64,000 nt of DNA from Desulfobacteraceae bacterium. GTDB lineage: Bacteria; Desulfobacterota; Desulfobacteria; Desulfobacterales; Desulfobacteraceae. Shown here piece after piece: positions 28,154 through 36,555 of this stretch (positions are counted from its first letter, which is position 1; each line of letters begins with the position of its first letter). A program made the translations under genes and the position numbers. The stretch is taken from positions 335,901-399,900 of the forward strand of contig JADGFI010000001.1 of NCBI GenBank assembly GCA_016743945.1, read 5' to 3'. The notes below the pieces were generated by a model. The model made no database searches. It was given only the letters and a program-made list of their open reading frames with translations, and was not told where the DNA came from.

Positions 28154-28171
28154 TAACAAAACCCATCAAAT
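28154..28171 (-). promoter_or_regulatory. Operator upstream of the methyltransferase operon (site 2)
   Basis: TAACAAAACCCATCAAAT, read on the plus strand, is 17/18 identical to the half-site at 13660-13677. A looser mirror half TTTGTT follows at 28179-28184. TTGACA lies on the minus strand at 28145-28140. TAAAAT at 28101-28096 could be the -10, which would put the motif 65-82 bases before the start point; another candidate, TGATATAAA, lies at 28043-28035. Confidence 0.65.
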
Positions 28172-28231
28172 ATATCCATTTGTTGTTGGAGTATGTCGAC
28201 TTATGTTTCTCAAACCCATATTATTAAACAC

Positions 28232-28831
28232 ATGAAAATACTTGTCATCAGCGATAAATTTGAGGAATCTTTTTTAAAAACAGGATTAAGCACCCCGATC
28301 CTTCAAGGAATTGAGTTCATCCTTGCCTGTGGTAATTTGCCGGTTTCTTACATGGAATTTATGGTGTCCACTTTGAACGTACCGCTTTATTATGTGCTTG
28401 GCAACCATGATTAACAGCTCTACGGACAGCATATTAACGGATTTACTTGCCTGGATGAAACCATAGTTTTGTTTAAAAACAAACTCATCGGCGGATTATC
28501 CGGTTCAATTAAGAATGCAGATACCCATTGATGTATTCCGAGACACAGATGCACGGTAAAATTGCCAGATTATTTTCCCATCTGTTGTATAACCGGATCA
28601 GATATAAACGATATCAGAGATATTCTGATCACCCATTCCCCTGTTTACGGGGTGCATGACGAACCAACACGGGTTCACAGGGGATTTAAAGCATTAAAAC
28701 TGTTTGACAAGCAATATAAGCCCACGTATCATTTCCATGGACACACCATGATTCGAAACAACAAATATAAGCGTTATTTTTATTCCACGCAAATAGTGAA
28801 TACCAACTATTACCGGATTTTGGATATATAA
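28232..28831 (+). pseudogene. Decayed calcineurin-like metallophosphoesterase
   Basis: The remains of a phosphoesterase gene can be followed across 600 bases. ATG 28232 starts K-I-L-V-I-S-D, and G-N-H-D occurs at codons 57-60, but a TAA (28412-28414) follows at once. Family-like sequence continues in the same frame (I-G-G-L-S-G-S-I-K), shifts frame near 28520-28550 (M-H-G-K-I-A-R-L-F), and returns to the first frame near 28600 for I-L-I-T-H-S-P-V-Y-G-V-H-D and H-F-H-G-H-T. Metal-ligand positions are also damaged: D-K-F where DxH is expected and C-G-N where C-G-D is expected. It is very unlikely to be functional. It diverges from the methyltransferase operon. Confidence 0.75.
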
Positions 28832-28833
28832 AC

Positions 28834-29760
28834 ATGGACCTTTTTAACGATAAGCAGAATAAAGAGGTGACATCAAAATATAAATCGGATATTGCTTTTT
28901 CAAAGGCAATTTCACGAGCCTTTGCCCAGGAACTCAAAGATCTTTTGCTGAGAAGGTCCAAACGCCTCCTTCCCTTCGACGAAATCAAAGAAAAATTAGA
29001 CCTCTGGTATGGCAAAGAGATCGGGCTTAAGTCCGTGCCGCTGGGTTCAATCGTGGGCAGTCAGGGCCGTTATCGAAATTTCACACGGCATTTTCTCCCT
29101 TTGGACGAGAATTTAAGGGACCGCTGGAAACAGATTGATTCTGCTGTTGAGTCCGGTAAGGATCTGCCGCCTGTTGAGCTTTACAAAGTGTGTAATGCCT
29201 ATTTTGTTAAGGACGGCCACCACAGGGTATCGGTGGCCAAGGCAAAAAAAAAAAGTTTCATTGAGGCAAAGGTATTTGAATATAATTGTGACCTTTCCCT
29301 TGACGACAAAACAGACCTTGAACAGATTGCAATTCTTGAAACATACCAATTGTTTTTAAAGAACACACAGCTGAAGAAAACACGGAACCCTGATCTTCAT
29401 CTGACGGTTCTGGGCGGGTATCCTATTCTTATGGAACACATACACCGACACAGGTTTTACCTGATGGAGAAGAAAAAAATGGAAGTCAGCATTGAAGAGG
29501 CATCCATATCATGGTTCGACAATATTTACACCCCCATGGTTTTCCTGATCAACAAAAACGGTATTATGGAAAAATTCCCCCACAGAACAAAAACAGATTT
29601 TTATATCTGGATTTCAAAATATAAAAACAGATTGTTCCAGGGTGTTCTTGAATTGGATGAAACAAAAAACATGGTTGACAGCTACTCAAAGATTTTTTCC
29701 TCTCCCGTAAGAAAGATCCTGGGGAAATTCAGAAAATTCTTCGGAATTGTAAAATATTGA
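28834..29760 (+). CDS. ParB/sulfiredoxin-fold-like protein, function unknown
   Basis: 308 residues starting 3 bases after the phosphoesterase remnant. The recognisable part is a ParB-N/sulfiredoxin-like motif around residues 105-140: D-L-P-P-V-E-L-Y-K-V then Y-F-V-K-D-G-H-H-R-V-S-V-A. In that fold the D-G-H-H-R loop contacts phosphate or nucleotide. The rest is charged, with H-I-H-R-H-R and a long basic C-terminal tail, and no membrane segment. Similar D-G-N/H-H-R-V-S-V-A proteins are usually annotated only as ParB-like or DUF4032-like. With the remnant upstream it may once have formed a two-gene unit with a phosphoesterase. No function is claimed. Confidence 0.6.
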   Translation: MDLFNDKQNKEVTSKYKSDIAFSKAISRAFAQELKDLLLRRSKRLLPFDEIKEKLDLWYGKEIGLKSVPLGSIVGSQGRYRNFTRHFLPLDENLRDRWKQIDSAVESGKDLPPVELYKVCNAYFVKDGHHRVSVAKAKKKSFIEAKVFEYNCDLSLDDKTDLEQIAILETYQLFLKNTQLKKTRNPDLHLTVLGGYPILMEHIHRHRFYLMEKKKMEVSIEEASISWFDNIYTPMVFLINKNGIMEKFPHRTKTDFYIWISKYKNRLFQGVLELDETKNMVDSYSKIFSSPVRKILGKFRKFFGIVKY

Positions 29761-29779
29761 ATCTGAAAATTAAATAGGG

Positions 29780-29816
29780 TTAAATGCCCGGGTGATGGCG
29801 CAACCCGGGCATTTAA
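29780..29816. terminator. Strong bidirectional terminator
   Basis: A 14-base perfect stem, TTAAATGCCCGGGT (29780-29793) and ACCCGGGCATTTAA (29803-29816), with a 9-base loop and a following A-run. It separates the convergent ParB-like and importer genes and should end both transcripts. Confidence 0.9.
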
Positions 29817-29827
29817 AAAAAGCGGGG

Positions 29828-30748
29828 TTATTTTTGTTTTTTAACGATAAGTCCAACGCCTGTAAGCCAGCTTTTGGCAACGGCTTCTGGCTTTTCGCCC
29901 TTTACGTTCACCCTGTAATTGAGTCGTGTCATGGTGGCCGTGTCAAGGGAGGCGCCAATTTCGTTTAAAATAAATTTAATTTCCGGGTATTGTTCAAGAA
30001 CTTCTGCCCTGATTACTGGTGCGGGATTGTAGATGGGAAAATAGTTTTTATCATCATCAAGGACAGTCAGTTTATAATCCTGGATTTCGCCATCAGTGGC
30101 AAATGCCATTCCACAAAGGGCCTGGCCGTCCCTGACCGCTTTTTTTGCAAGAGGGGTTTTCATTTTTAAAACATTTGAATCTGGAATATCTTGTCCGAAT
30201 TCAAGACCATAGTGCCCCATCATACCCTTAAAGCCGTCAGCTCTGGAATAAAACTCTGCATTGGTGGAAACACTCATTTTCCCGGGGTTTTTTTTCGTCC
30301 ATTCAGCCCATTCCGACAGGGAGCTTATTCCCATTTCATCAGCAGTAGCAGCTCGCATGATAATGGCATAGGTGTTGTTAAATTTTGCCGGAGCAAGCCA
30401 GACAAGCCCTTTTTTGGCATCCTCTGCTTTTACCTTGGCATAGAGTTCGACTGCATCACGGATGACTTCTGTTTTCTTGAACAATGAAAGCCATGCAGTT
30501 CCCGTATACTCCATATAAACGTCAATCTGTCCCTGTTCTAAAGCTTCACGATTCACGTTCGTTCCACCAAGGCTTGTACGGTCTTCAACAGGAATTCCTC
30601 TGTCTTTTAACAGACTGACCATGATTTTACCCAGGACCACCTGCTCGGTAAAAGCCTTGGATGCAACTTTTACGGGTGTTTTTGCAACAGCTGACATGGG
30701 AAGCAGGATAAACGTAAATGCTACCAGTAAAAGAACCAGTTTTTTCAT
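29828..30748 (-). CDS. Betaine/choline ABC transporter substrate-binding protein (OsmF/OpuCC-like)
   Basis: 306 residues from ATG 30748, preceded by TGGAGGATTTATT; the longer open frame adds an unlikely N-terminus. A signal peptide (M-K-K-L-V-L-L-L ... M-S-A-V-A) targets the periplasm and there is no lipobox. The type II binding fold has the family blocks S-K-A-F-T-E-Q-V-V-L-G-K, R-T-S-L-G-G-T-N-V-N-R-E-A-L, D-V-Y-M-E-Y-T-G-T-A-W and R-A-D-G-F-K. It should bind a quaternary ammonium compound and deliver it to the two permeases. Last gene of the importer operon, in the order permease - ATPase - permease - binding protein, as in E. coli yehYXWZ read in reverse naming. Confidence 0.9.
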   Translation of the reverse strand: MKKLVLLLVAFTFILLPMSAVAKTPVKVASKAFTEQVVLGKIMVSLLKDRGIPVEDRTSLGGTNVNREALEQGQIDVYMEYTGTAWLSLFKKTEVIRDAVELYAKVKAEDAKKGLVWLAPAKFNNTYAIIMRAATADEMGISSLSEWAEWTKKNPGKMSVSTNAEFYSRADGFKGMMGHYGLEFGQDIPDSNVLKMKTPLAKKAVRDGQALCGMAFATDGEIQDYKLTVLDDDKNYFPIYNPAPVIRAEVLEQYPEIKFILNEIGASLDTATMTRLNYRVNVKGEKPEAVAKSWLTGVGLIVKKQK

Positions 30749-30855
30749 AATAAATCCTCCAGAAAAATAAAAATTAATATTTATTGTTGCAGACAAAATA
30801 GCCGCAACAGGATATGGTCGGATTTCAATTGATTTACCTCCGTCCTTTTAATGGT

Positions 30856-31617
30856 TTAAGCTATTTTGGTTTCAGTCTGGACCCCTCTTGAAATAATAAA
30901 CCGTTCAGAAAGGCTCAGGCAATAATCAAACAGCATGGCAATGAGGGCGACCGGTACGGCACCTGCCATCATAATACCCATGTCGACCAGGGCAATACCG
31001 GTGAAGATCCAAAAACCCAAGCCTCCGCCGCCGATCAAAAATGCCAGGGGGGCGGTTCCCACAATAATAGCGGTGGCGGTTCTGATACCGCCTGCAATCA
31101 CGGGCAAAGCATTGGGAAGCTCGATCTGAATCAAGATCTGTCTTTTGGTCATTCCCATTCCTGTGGCAGCTTCTATGATATCTTTACTCACTGCATCAAT
31201 CCCTGTATAGGTATTCCTGACAATGGGAGCTACAGCGTGTAAAAACAGTGCAATCAGCGCCGGTGTCATGCCGATGCCTGAAAGACCGATGAGGGGCAAA
31301 AACCCATAGGCCAGGGCAAGTACAGCAAGGGACGGGACTGATTGCCATACATTTACCATGGTCATAATGGTCGAAGAGGCCTTTTCCATGCTCTTCCTTG
31401 TCATCAGGGTCCCAAGGGTTACCCCAACAAAAACGGCACATACCATGGAGAGAATAACCAGGATAAAGTGTTCAACAATCAACCTGAAAAACTCCGGGAT
31501 ATTTTTAATGGTGTAGTCCCAGGCCCCGTAGTAGGTATAAAGCCATACAATAAAAAAAATCATTAACAAGATGGGTACTAACTTTTTAACCAACTGAAAC
31601 CAGATTCGTAAGGTCAT
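30856..31617 (-). CDS. Betaine ABC transporter permease (OsmW/OpuC-like)
   Basis: 253 residues with about six membrane segments. The inner-membrane component signature (EAA loop) is visible as I-I-E-A-A-T-G-M-G-M-T-K-R-Q-I-L-I-Q-I-E-L-P-N-A-L-P, which contacts the ATPase. The T-A-I-I-V-G-T-A-P-L-A-F-L-I-G-G-G-G-L-G block near 190-210 is typical of OpuC/OsmU permeases. It pairs with the larger permease at 32764-34248. It lies 20 bases after the ATPase gene. Confidence 0.9.
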   Translation of the reverse strand: MTLRIWFQLVKKLVPILLMIFFIVWLYTYYGAWDYTIKNIPEFFRLIVEHFILVILSMVCAVFVGVTLGTLMTRKSMEKASSTIMTMVNVWQSVPSLAVLALAYGFLPLIGLSGIGMTPALIALFLHAVAPIVRNTYTGIDAVSKDIIEAATGMGMTKRQILIQIELPNALPVIAGGIRTATAIIVGTAPLAFLIGGGGLGFWIFTGIALVDMGIMMAGAVPVALIAMLFDYCLSLSERFIISRGVQTETKIA

Positions 31618-31637
31618 GATTCTATCCTTTCCTTATT

Positions 31638-32747
31638 TTATCCCTTCAGGGTTTCTTTGATATCTTCCGTATGAAGCCAGCCAAGCACTTTTTGGGTATC
31701 ATCCACGACGACAAGGAATCCATAATCATGGGTGAAGATTTCAGACAACCCGTCTTTGAGACTGGCGTGGTCCATCAACCATGCCTTTGTTGGCGAAACA
31801 ATCTCTTTTATCCAAGTTGCCTTACTCGTGATGTCATGCTTGTCAATAATTCCTGTGAGGGTCCCCTCGCCATTAACGACAATCAGATATTGCAGATTTT
31901 TTTTTGCAAGCATATTTTGTGCAGTTTCAATGGTTTCGTCCTGATGGATGGTGGGCGGGTTGGTTCTCATTGCCCGTTTTATCGTAAACAGGTTGAGGCG
32001 TTTGAGTGTTCGGTCCCCTCCCACAAAGTCAGCAACAAAATCATTTTTTGGATGGGTCAGTATCTCTTCTGGAGATGCGAACTGGACCAGGTGCCCATCT
32101 TTTAACAGGCAGATTTTATCTCCCATTTTAATGGCTTCGTTAATATCATGGGTGACAAATATAATGGTTTTTTTTATTTTTTCCTGCACCTTTAAAAATT
32201 CATTTTGCAAATGTTCTCTGTTAATGGGGTCAATGGCGCCAAACGGTTCATCCATGAGCATGATGGGAGGATCTCCGGCCATGCCTCTGGCAACACCGAT
32301 GCGCTGTTGTTGACCGCCGGAAAGCTCTTTTGGATACCTGTCCCGGAACTCATCCGGGTCAAGATTAACAATTTCAAGCAAACGCTGGACTTTTTCATCG
32401 ATTTTTGCCCTATTCCATTTTAACAGCTTGGGAATAATGGCAATATTTTCGCCAATGGTCATATTTGGAAACAGTCCGATGTTTTGAATCACATATCCGA
32501 TGCTTCTTCGCAACTCTATGGTATTGAGCCGGGAAATATCTTTACCGTCAATAATAATCTTTCCGCTGGTAACGGATATCAAGCGGTTGATCATTTTCAT
32601 TGCAGTGGTTTTGCCGCATCCAGAAGGCCCGACCACCGTACAGATCTCACCTTCTTCCAGATCAAAGGAGAGTTCATTGACAGCCTTGATATGCCCGGCT
32701 CCAGGATATATTTTCGTTACTTTCTGAAGGCTTAGCATCGTTCCCAT
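31638..32747 (-). CDS. Betaine ABC transporter ATP-binding protein with CBS pair
   Basis: 369 residues from ATG 32747 (AAAGGAGAAAAGT upstream, 16 bases after the permease stop). Walker A G-P-S-G-C-G-K-T-T (about 37-45), signature L-S-G-G-Q-Q-Q-R (about 138) and Walker B I-M-L-M-D-E-P-F are intact. Residues about 255-369 form two CBS motifs (I-V-V-N-G-E-G-T-L-T-G-I-I-D and F-L-V-V-V-D-D-T-Q-K-V-L-G). In OpuA/OpuC ATPases such a pair gates transport by ionic strength or nucleotide. The presence of the pair suggests that uptake may also answer osmotic state. Confidence 0.92.
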   Translation of the reverse strand: MGTMLSLQKVTKIYPGAGHIKAVNELSFDLEEGEICTVVGPSGCGKTTAMKMINRLISVTSGKIIIDGKDISRLNTIELRRSIGYVIQNIGLFPNMTIGENIAIIPKLLKWNRAKIDEKVQRLLEIVNLDPDEFRDRYPKELSGGQQQRIGVARGMAGDPPIMLMDEPFGAIDPINREHLQNEFLKVQEKIKKTIIFVTHDINEAIKMGDKICLLKDGHLVQFASPEEILTHPKNDFVADFVGGDRTLKRLNLFTIKRAMRTNPPTIHQDETIETAQNMLAKKNLQYLIVVNGEGTLTGIIDKHDITSKATWIKEIVSPTKAWLMDHASLKDGLSEIFTHDYGFLVVVDDTQKVLGWLHTEDIKETLKG

Positions 32748-32763
32748 ACTTTTCTCCTTTGTT

Positions 32764-34248
32764 CTATTTTGTTGCCTGTTTGACCTTAAGGCCAATCGGC
32801 GTAACCCATTCCTCTACTTTTGCCAAAAAGATATCCGCCACAATAGCCAGACAACTCATGGAAATGGCACCTGCAATAACCGAATTATTGGTTGACATCT
32901 CAAGCCCTTCGCTTACAAAAAGTCCTAACCCGCCGGCACCGATGTATGCAGCAATGGCAGCAATGGCAATCCCCATAACAACAGCGGTTCTGACACCTGC
33001 CATAATAATGGGTGCGGATAAGGGAAGTTGTAATTTGATAAGCAACTGGAAATATGTCATCCCCATACCTTTGCCGGCCTCAATGGTGGCCGGGTCCACA
33101 TTTTTTAATGCAATATAGGTGTTCCTGATGATTGGAAGCAGGGAGTACAGTGCCAGCGCAACGATTGCCGGAACAACCCCGATCCCGATTCCGCTCACCG
33201 CATCCCATTTATTGTCAAGACTTGAAAGAATTGGCATCATAAATCCGAACATGGCAATACTGGGTATGGTAATGAGAATGCTTGATATATAAAGAACAAT
33301 TCCTGCAACGCCTGGATGACGTGTAATATAGACTCCCAAAGGAATACCTGTTGCAATAGCAATGATCAGGGCAATCCCCACAATACGTATATGGGCGATC
33401 AGCTGAATGAGTGTTTCATTGATGTTATCTGCAAAAAATTTTAAAGGGCCGGATACAAAAAAAGGATGGATCAAAGTTGAGTACGCGATTAAAGAAAAAC
33501 CCAAGGCAAATATGACAATCCAGAAATCCTCAACAGAGCGGATATTATATAGAATGGCAAAGAGAACAAGCAACCCGGAAAGCGCCCATGTCATAAAGAA
33601 TCCAAAGGTTTCGGCCAGCAAAAGGGGATCAAGATTGGCATAAAAACTTTTTGACAGATTAAAAAGGTAAAGAAAAATGGAAATCAGCAGAAAAATAGTT
33701 AACAAATAATAAGATATTCTGCCAAGCGCTCCTTTTCTATAGCAATTTTGCAAATAGTATAAAAAACCCCCAAGAAAAACAGCGGCCACTCCCCATTGAA
33801 AAAAACCTGACAGGGTTTGAAAAATGAAGATGAAAATGGACACAAGAATACAGATGATAAGAAATATACCGGGAAATGGGGTTGTTATAAGCTTGTCACC
33901 CAGATAAACCATTAAGAAAAGAACAAGAGAGAATAGCGGCACAATTAATATCATTCTTAAAATATCATAGGAGTCAAGAAATCCCACTTCCAGGTCCACT
34001 ATATGCGTAAGCATGTTGAGTGGGGACAAGGGATTTTCCTGGGAAAGAAATTTGCCGGGGAACCATGGCATAAAAAATGAAGCTAACATCAAAACTGAAA
34101 AGAGAAGAAAAATTCTTTCAATCCAACTCCAGCTGAAAACCGATCGAAATTTTATATCTGAAATTGATTTTGAGCAATGATGACAGTGGGCTGAATTTAA
34201 TGACAATTCCTTTTTGCATTCAGGGCATATTGGAATTTTTATCATCAT
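32764..34248 (-). CDS. Large betaine ABC permease with N-terminal zinc ribbon (YehY-like)
   Basis: 494 residues. The C-terminal half (about 270-490) is the transport permease, with the EAA loop T-I-E-A-G-K-G-M-G-M-T-Y-F-Q-L-L-I-K-L-Q-L-P and A-A-Y-I-G-A-G-G-L-G-L-F. The N-terminal half adds about six extra membrane segments, as in YehY-type permeases of OsmU systems. Unusually, the first 35 residues hold C-P-E-C and H-C-H-H-C motifs, a small zinc ribbon on the cytoplasmic side. GGAGG lies seven bases before the ATG; the next codon is also ATG. First gene of the importer operon. Confidence 0.88.
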   Translation of the reverse strand: MMIKIPICPECKKELSLNSAHCHHCSKSISDIKFRSVFSWSWIERIFLLFSVLMLASFFMPWFPGKFLSQENPLSPLNMLTHIVDLEVGFLDSYDILRMILIVPLFSLVLFLMVYLGDKLITTPFPGIFLIICILVSIFIFIFQTLSGFFQWGVAAVFLGGFLYYLQNCYRKGALGRISYYLLTIFLLISIFLYLFNLSKSFYANLDPLLLAETFGFFMTWALSGLLVLFAILYNIRSVEDFWIVIFALGFSLIAYSTLIHPFFVSGPLKFFADNINETLIQLIAHIRIVGIALIIAIATGIPLGVYITRHPGVAGIVLYISSILITIPSIAMFGFMMPILSSLDNKWDAVSGIGIGVVPAIVALALYSLLPIIRNTYIALKNVDPATIEAGKGMGMTYFQLLIKLQLPLSAPIIMAGVRTAVVMGIAIAAIAAYIGAGGLGLFVSEGLEMSTNNSVIAGAISMSCLAIVADIFLAKVEEWVTPIGLKVKQATK

Positions 34249-34265
34249 AAATTTTCCTCCTGAGT

Positions 34266-34294
34266 ATTATATTTTTTATAAAAAAACCTGTCAC
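34266..34294 (-). promoter_or_regulatory. Candidate promoter of the importer operon
   Basis: On the minus strand GTGACA (34294-34289), 17 bases and TATAAT (34271-34266). The start point would fall close to the ribosome binding site at 34260-34256, so the leader would be very short. Alternative -10 choices in this AT-rich stretch cannot be excluded. Confidence 0.45.
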
Positions 34295-34324
34295 GAATAA
34301 TAATACATGTCAAGTAAAAAATAT

Positions 34325-34342
34325 ATTTGAAGGTTTTTGTTA
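34325..34342 (-). promoter_or_regulatory. Operator upstream of the importer operon (site 3)
   Basis: Read on the minus strand this is TAACAAAAACCTTCAAAT, 17/18 identical to the soxBDAG half-site. A degenerate second half (ATTTTTTAC) follows, then TTGACA (34313-34308). The motif lies about 66-83 bases before the predicted importer start point, matching the spacing at soxBDAG. It is in the divergent region shared with the RpiR-family gene, and a half-site-like TGTAACAAAT (34542-34551) sits just upstream of that gene. Confidence 0.65.
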
Positions 34343-34587
34343 CATATCTTTTGTAAGCTTAATTAGGTATGAACGTTTTGCTTACATTTATAGCACGTTA
34401 GCATAGTTTCTCCGGGTTTGATTCCATATTGGCAATCGAGGTAAAGATATGGAATATTGGATAAATATAATTCAAATTTCTATATTTTGACAGGTATTGA
34501 TATCATCAACTGAGCAAAAGTTTGACAATATTGATTAAAAATGTAACAAATAGAAATATTTTAATCTTCTCACTTTTTGGGGTATAA

Positions 34588-35454
34588 ATGGGGAAAAAGG
34601 GAACTTCTTTAAATAAAATTATTAACAAACACTATTCCGAGTTGACCTCCAAAGGGAAAATTCTGGCTGAATTTGTAATGTCCAACCCGGATAAGGCCGT
34701 TTTTATGACAACACGAAAACTTGCCGCTGCTGTAGGAGCAAGTGAGGCCACAGTCGTCCGATTTGTAAGACAATTGAAATATGAAAGCTATGCATTGTTT
34801 ATACAGGCCTTAAAAGAACTCATAGATACCGAACTTACCCTGATTGAAAGAAACAGGCTTGCCAATCCTGTTGTCCGCAGTGAAGATGCGGAGCTTGAAA
34901 GGATTACCAATCAGGATATTGAAAATATCAAAGCAATGGCTAAAAATATCGATCTAACAGAAGTAAAAAAAATCAGGAAAATACTTAAAGAATCAGAGGC
35001 CGTTTATATGATAGGCTCAAGACTTTCATATGCACCGGCATTTTATATGGGCTGGACCCTGGCCAAATTAAGAAAAAATGTAAGGGTCTTTAAAGGAAGT
35101 GATAGAACCACTATTGACCAATTAGTATTTGCTTCTCCAAAAACGGCTGTTGTCGTTATTGCCACATCCAGATATCCAAATGAGATTATCAGAATGGGAA
35201 AACTTGCCCAGCGCCATAAATTGAAACTGATATTGATTACAGATAGTTCATCCTGTCCATTAATTCAATTCAGTGATCATGTTCTTATTGCACCTTTAAA
35301 AGCAATCCCGTTTCTCGGGAATCCAGCTTCCATGATCAGCCTGATCAATTATCTGGTTCATACCCTGGCGGCAGATATGGGAAAAGAGTTGAAAAATCAT
35401 CAGGAAAAACTTGAGCAGGCCTATCTTGAAAACGATATTTTATTTAGATATTAG
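34588..35454 (+). CDS. MurR/RpiR-family transcriptional regulator
   Basis: 288 residues: an N-terminal RpiR helix-turn-helix domain (about 10-80, with S-N-P-D-K-A-V-F-M-T-T-R-K-L-A-A-A-V-G and A-T-V-V-R-F-V-R) and a C-terminal SIS domain (about 125-260, with V-Y-M-I-G-S-R-L-S-Y and V-V-V-I-A-T-S-R-Y-P). SIS domains of this family bind phosphosugars or similar effectors. It is divergent from the importer operon. Its position next to the shared 18-base motif makes it the best candidate to control soxBDAG, the methyltransferase operon and the importer. Whether it activates or represses is not known; the site positions fit activation. Confidence 0.85.
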   Translation: MGKKGTSLNKIINKHYSELTSKGKILAEFVMSNPDKAVFMTTRKLAAAVGASEATVVRFVRQLKYESYALFIQALKELIDTELTLIERNRLANPVVRSEDAELERITNQDIENIKAMAKNIDLTEVKKIRKILKESEAVYMIGSRLSYAPAFYMGWTLAKLRKNVRVFKGSDRTTIDQLVFASPKTAVVVIATSRYPNEIIRMGKLAQRHKLKLILITDSSSCPLIQFSDHVLIAPLKAIPFLGNPASMISLINYLVHTLAADMGKELKNHQEKLEQAYLENDILFRY

Positions 35455-35832
35455 GCCCTCTCCTTCTCTGTGCTGGCTTCCTGGGGAGATCCATTTTTTC
35501 AAGAGTCTGTCGAGCCTTTTGGATTTTTTGGGTCATCTTCTTCCCGTGTGGATGATTATATTTCAGTTGCTTTGTCACGATTTGTCTGATAGTTTTTCTG
35601 TGCATATCGCTTCTGTTTTTGTGTTTGTTTTTTTGGGGTGATGTCTTAAAATTCATACATTAAAACAGAGGTTTTTTGCAATATAAAATATTGAATTTGC
35701 TATAGTTATTCGATTTTACTGATTGTCGATCTCAACATCCTTTAAGAGTGCCTTAAAGCCAGTGGTGGCCCATGCCTTTTTGGGAACGTTGTGTTTCATA
35801 TAAACTGTTCATATAATAAATAGCAGGATTAC
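35455..35832. other. 378-base gap, no clear gene
   Basis: The stretch after the RpiR gene is T-rich. A 27-codon minus-strand ORF (35799-35716, M-K-H-N-V-P-K-K-A-W-A-T-T-G-F-K-A-L) has a protein-like composition but no binding site, and may be a remnant. A 70-codon basic minus-strand frame nearby looks like low-complexity chance sequence. No terminator hairpin stands out. Confidence 0.4.
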
Positions 35833-36555
35833 ATGTTTAAACGAGCCAAGCAGAACCGAGTTTTCCAGGATGTGGTTGAGCAGATACAAGAGGCCATTTT
35901 AGCAGGGAAGCTTGCCCCCGGTACAAAACTTCCGGCGGAACGAGAGCTCAAGGATATGTTCAACACCAGCCGGGGAACCCTGCGGGAAGCCTTGCGGGTG
36001 CTGGAACAAAAAGGACTCATTGAAATCAAGCTTGGCGTGGCAGGCGGCGCCATTGTAAAACAGATAGATGCCGACCCCATTGTGGCGTCTCTGGCGCTTT
36101 TAATTCGTTCGGGTGGCATCTCGCTTGCACATCTGGCAGAATTTCGAATCAAAATAGAAGGCAGCATTGTGGAGCTGGCAGCCCAAAGAGCCACCCCCGA
36201 AAATATCAAAGAGATGGAACGGATTCTTGAGGAAGCACAAACCCATTTTAAAGCCGGCGACTGGGAACGTTTTTTAAAAACCGATGAAATCATGCACACC
36301 TATATCGGCATCATGTCCCAAAATCCGGTCTTCCAGTTTCTCCAGAAAAGTATCCACGACAATATCCATCAGTATTACGCCTCCTATCTTCCCATGAGCC
36401 ACGAAAGAACCCTGGAAAACCTTAACGATTTTGAAAAAATAATTGCGGCCATAAAATGCCATGACAGCGTAGCAGCCGCAGATATTATGAGAGATCATGT
36501 GGAACGATTCAATAAAAAAATGCAGGAAAAAGCCATGGCTGCCGACAAGGACTAA
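35833..36555 (+). CDS. FadR/GntR-family transcriptional regulator
   Basis: 240 residues. The N-terminal winged helix (about 8-75) has the GntR pattern I-L-A-G-K-L-A-P-G-T-K-L-P-A-E-R-E-L and R-G-T-L-R-E-A-L-R-V-L-E-Q-K-G-L-I. The C-terminal all-helical FCD domain (about 95-225) has candidate metal or ligand residues in D-E-I-M-H and the final D-H-V-E-R-F. FCD regulators bind small carboxylates, so the effector is probably an organic acid. It is convergent with the hydrolase gene downstream, overlapping by four bases, so it is not co-transcribed with it. Confidence 0.9.
   Translation: MFKRAKQNRVFQDVVEQIQEAILAGKLAPGTKLPAERELKDMFNTSRGTLREALRVLEQKGLIEIKLGVAGGAIVKQIDADPIVASLALLIRSGGISLAHLAEFRIKIEGSIVELAAQRATPENIKEMERILEEAQTHFKAGDWERFLKTDEIMHTYIGIMSQNPVFQFLQKSIHDNIHQYYASYLPMSHERTLENLNDFEKIIAAIKCHDSVAAADIMRDHVERFNKKMQEKAMAADKD

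Noticed and set aside
35444..35656. 70-codon basic minus-strand ORF after the RpiR gene
   Set aside because: Lys/Gln-rich product of a T-rich stretch, overlaps the end of the regulator gene and lacks a binding site.
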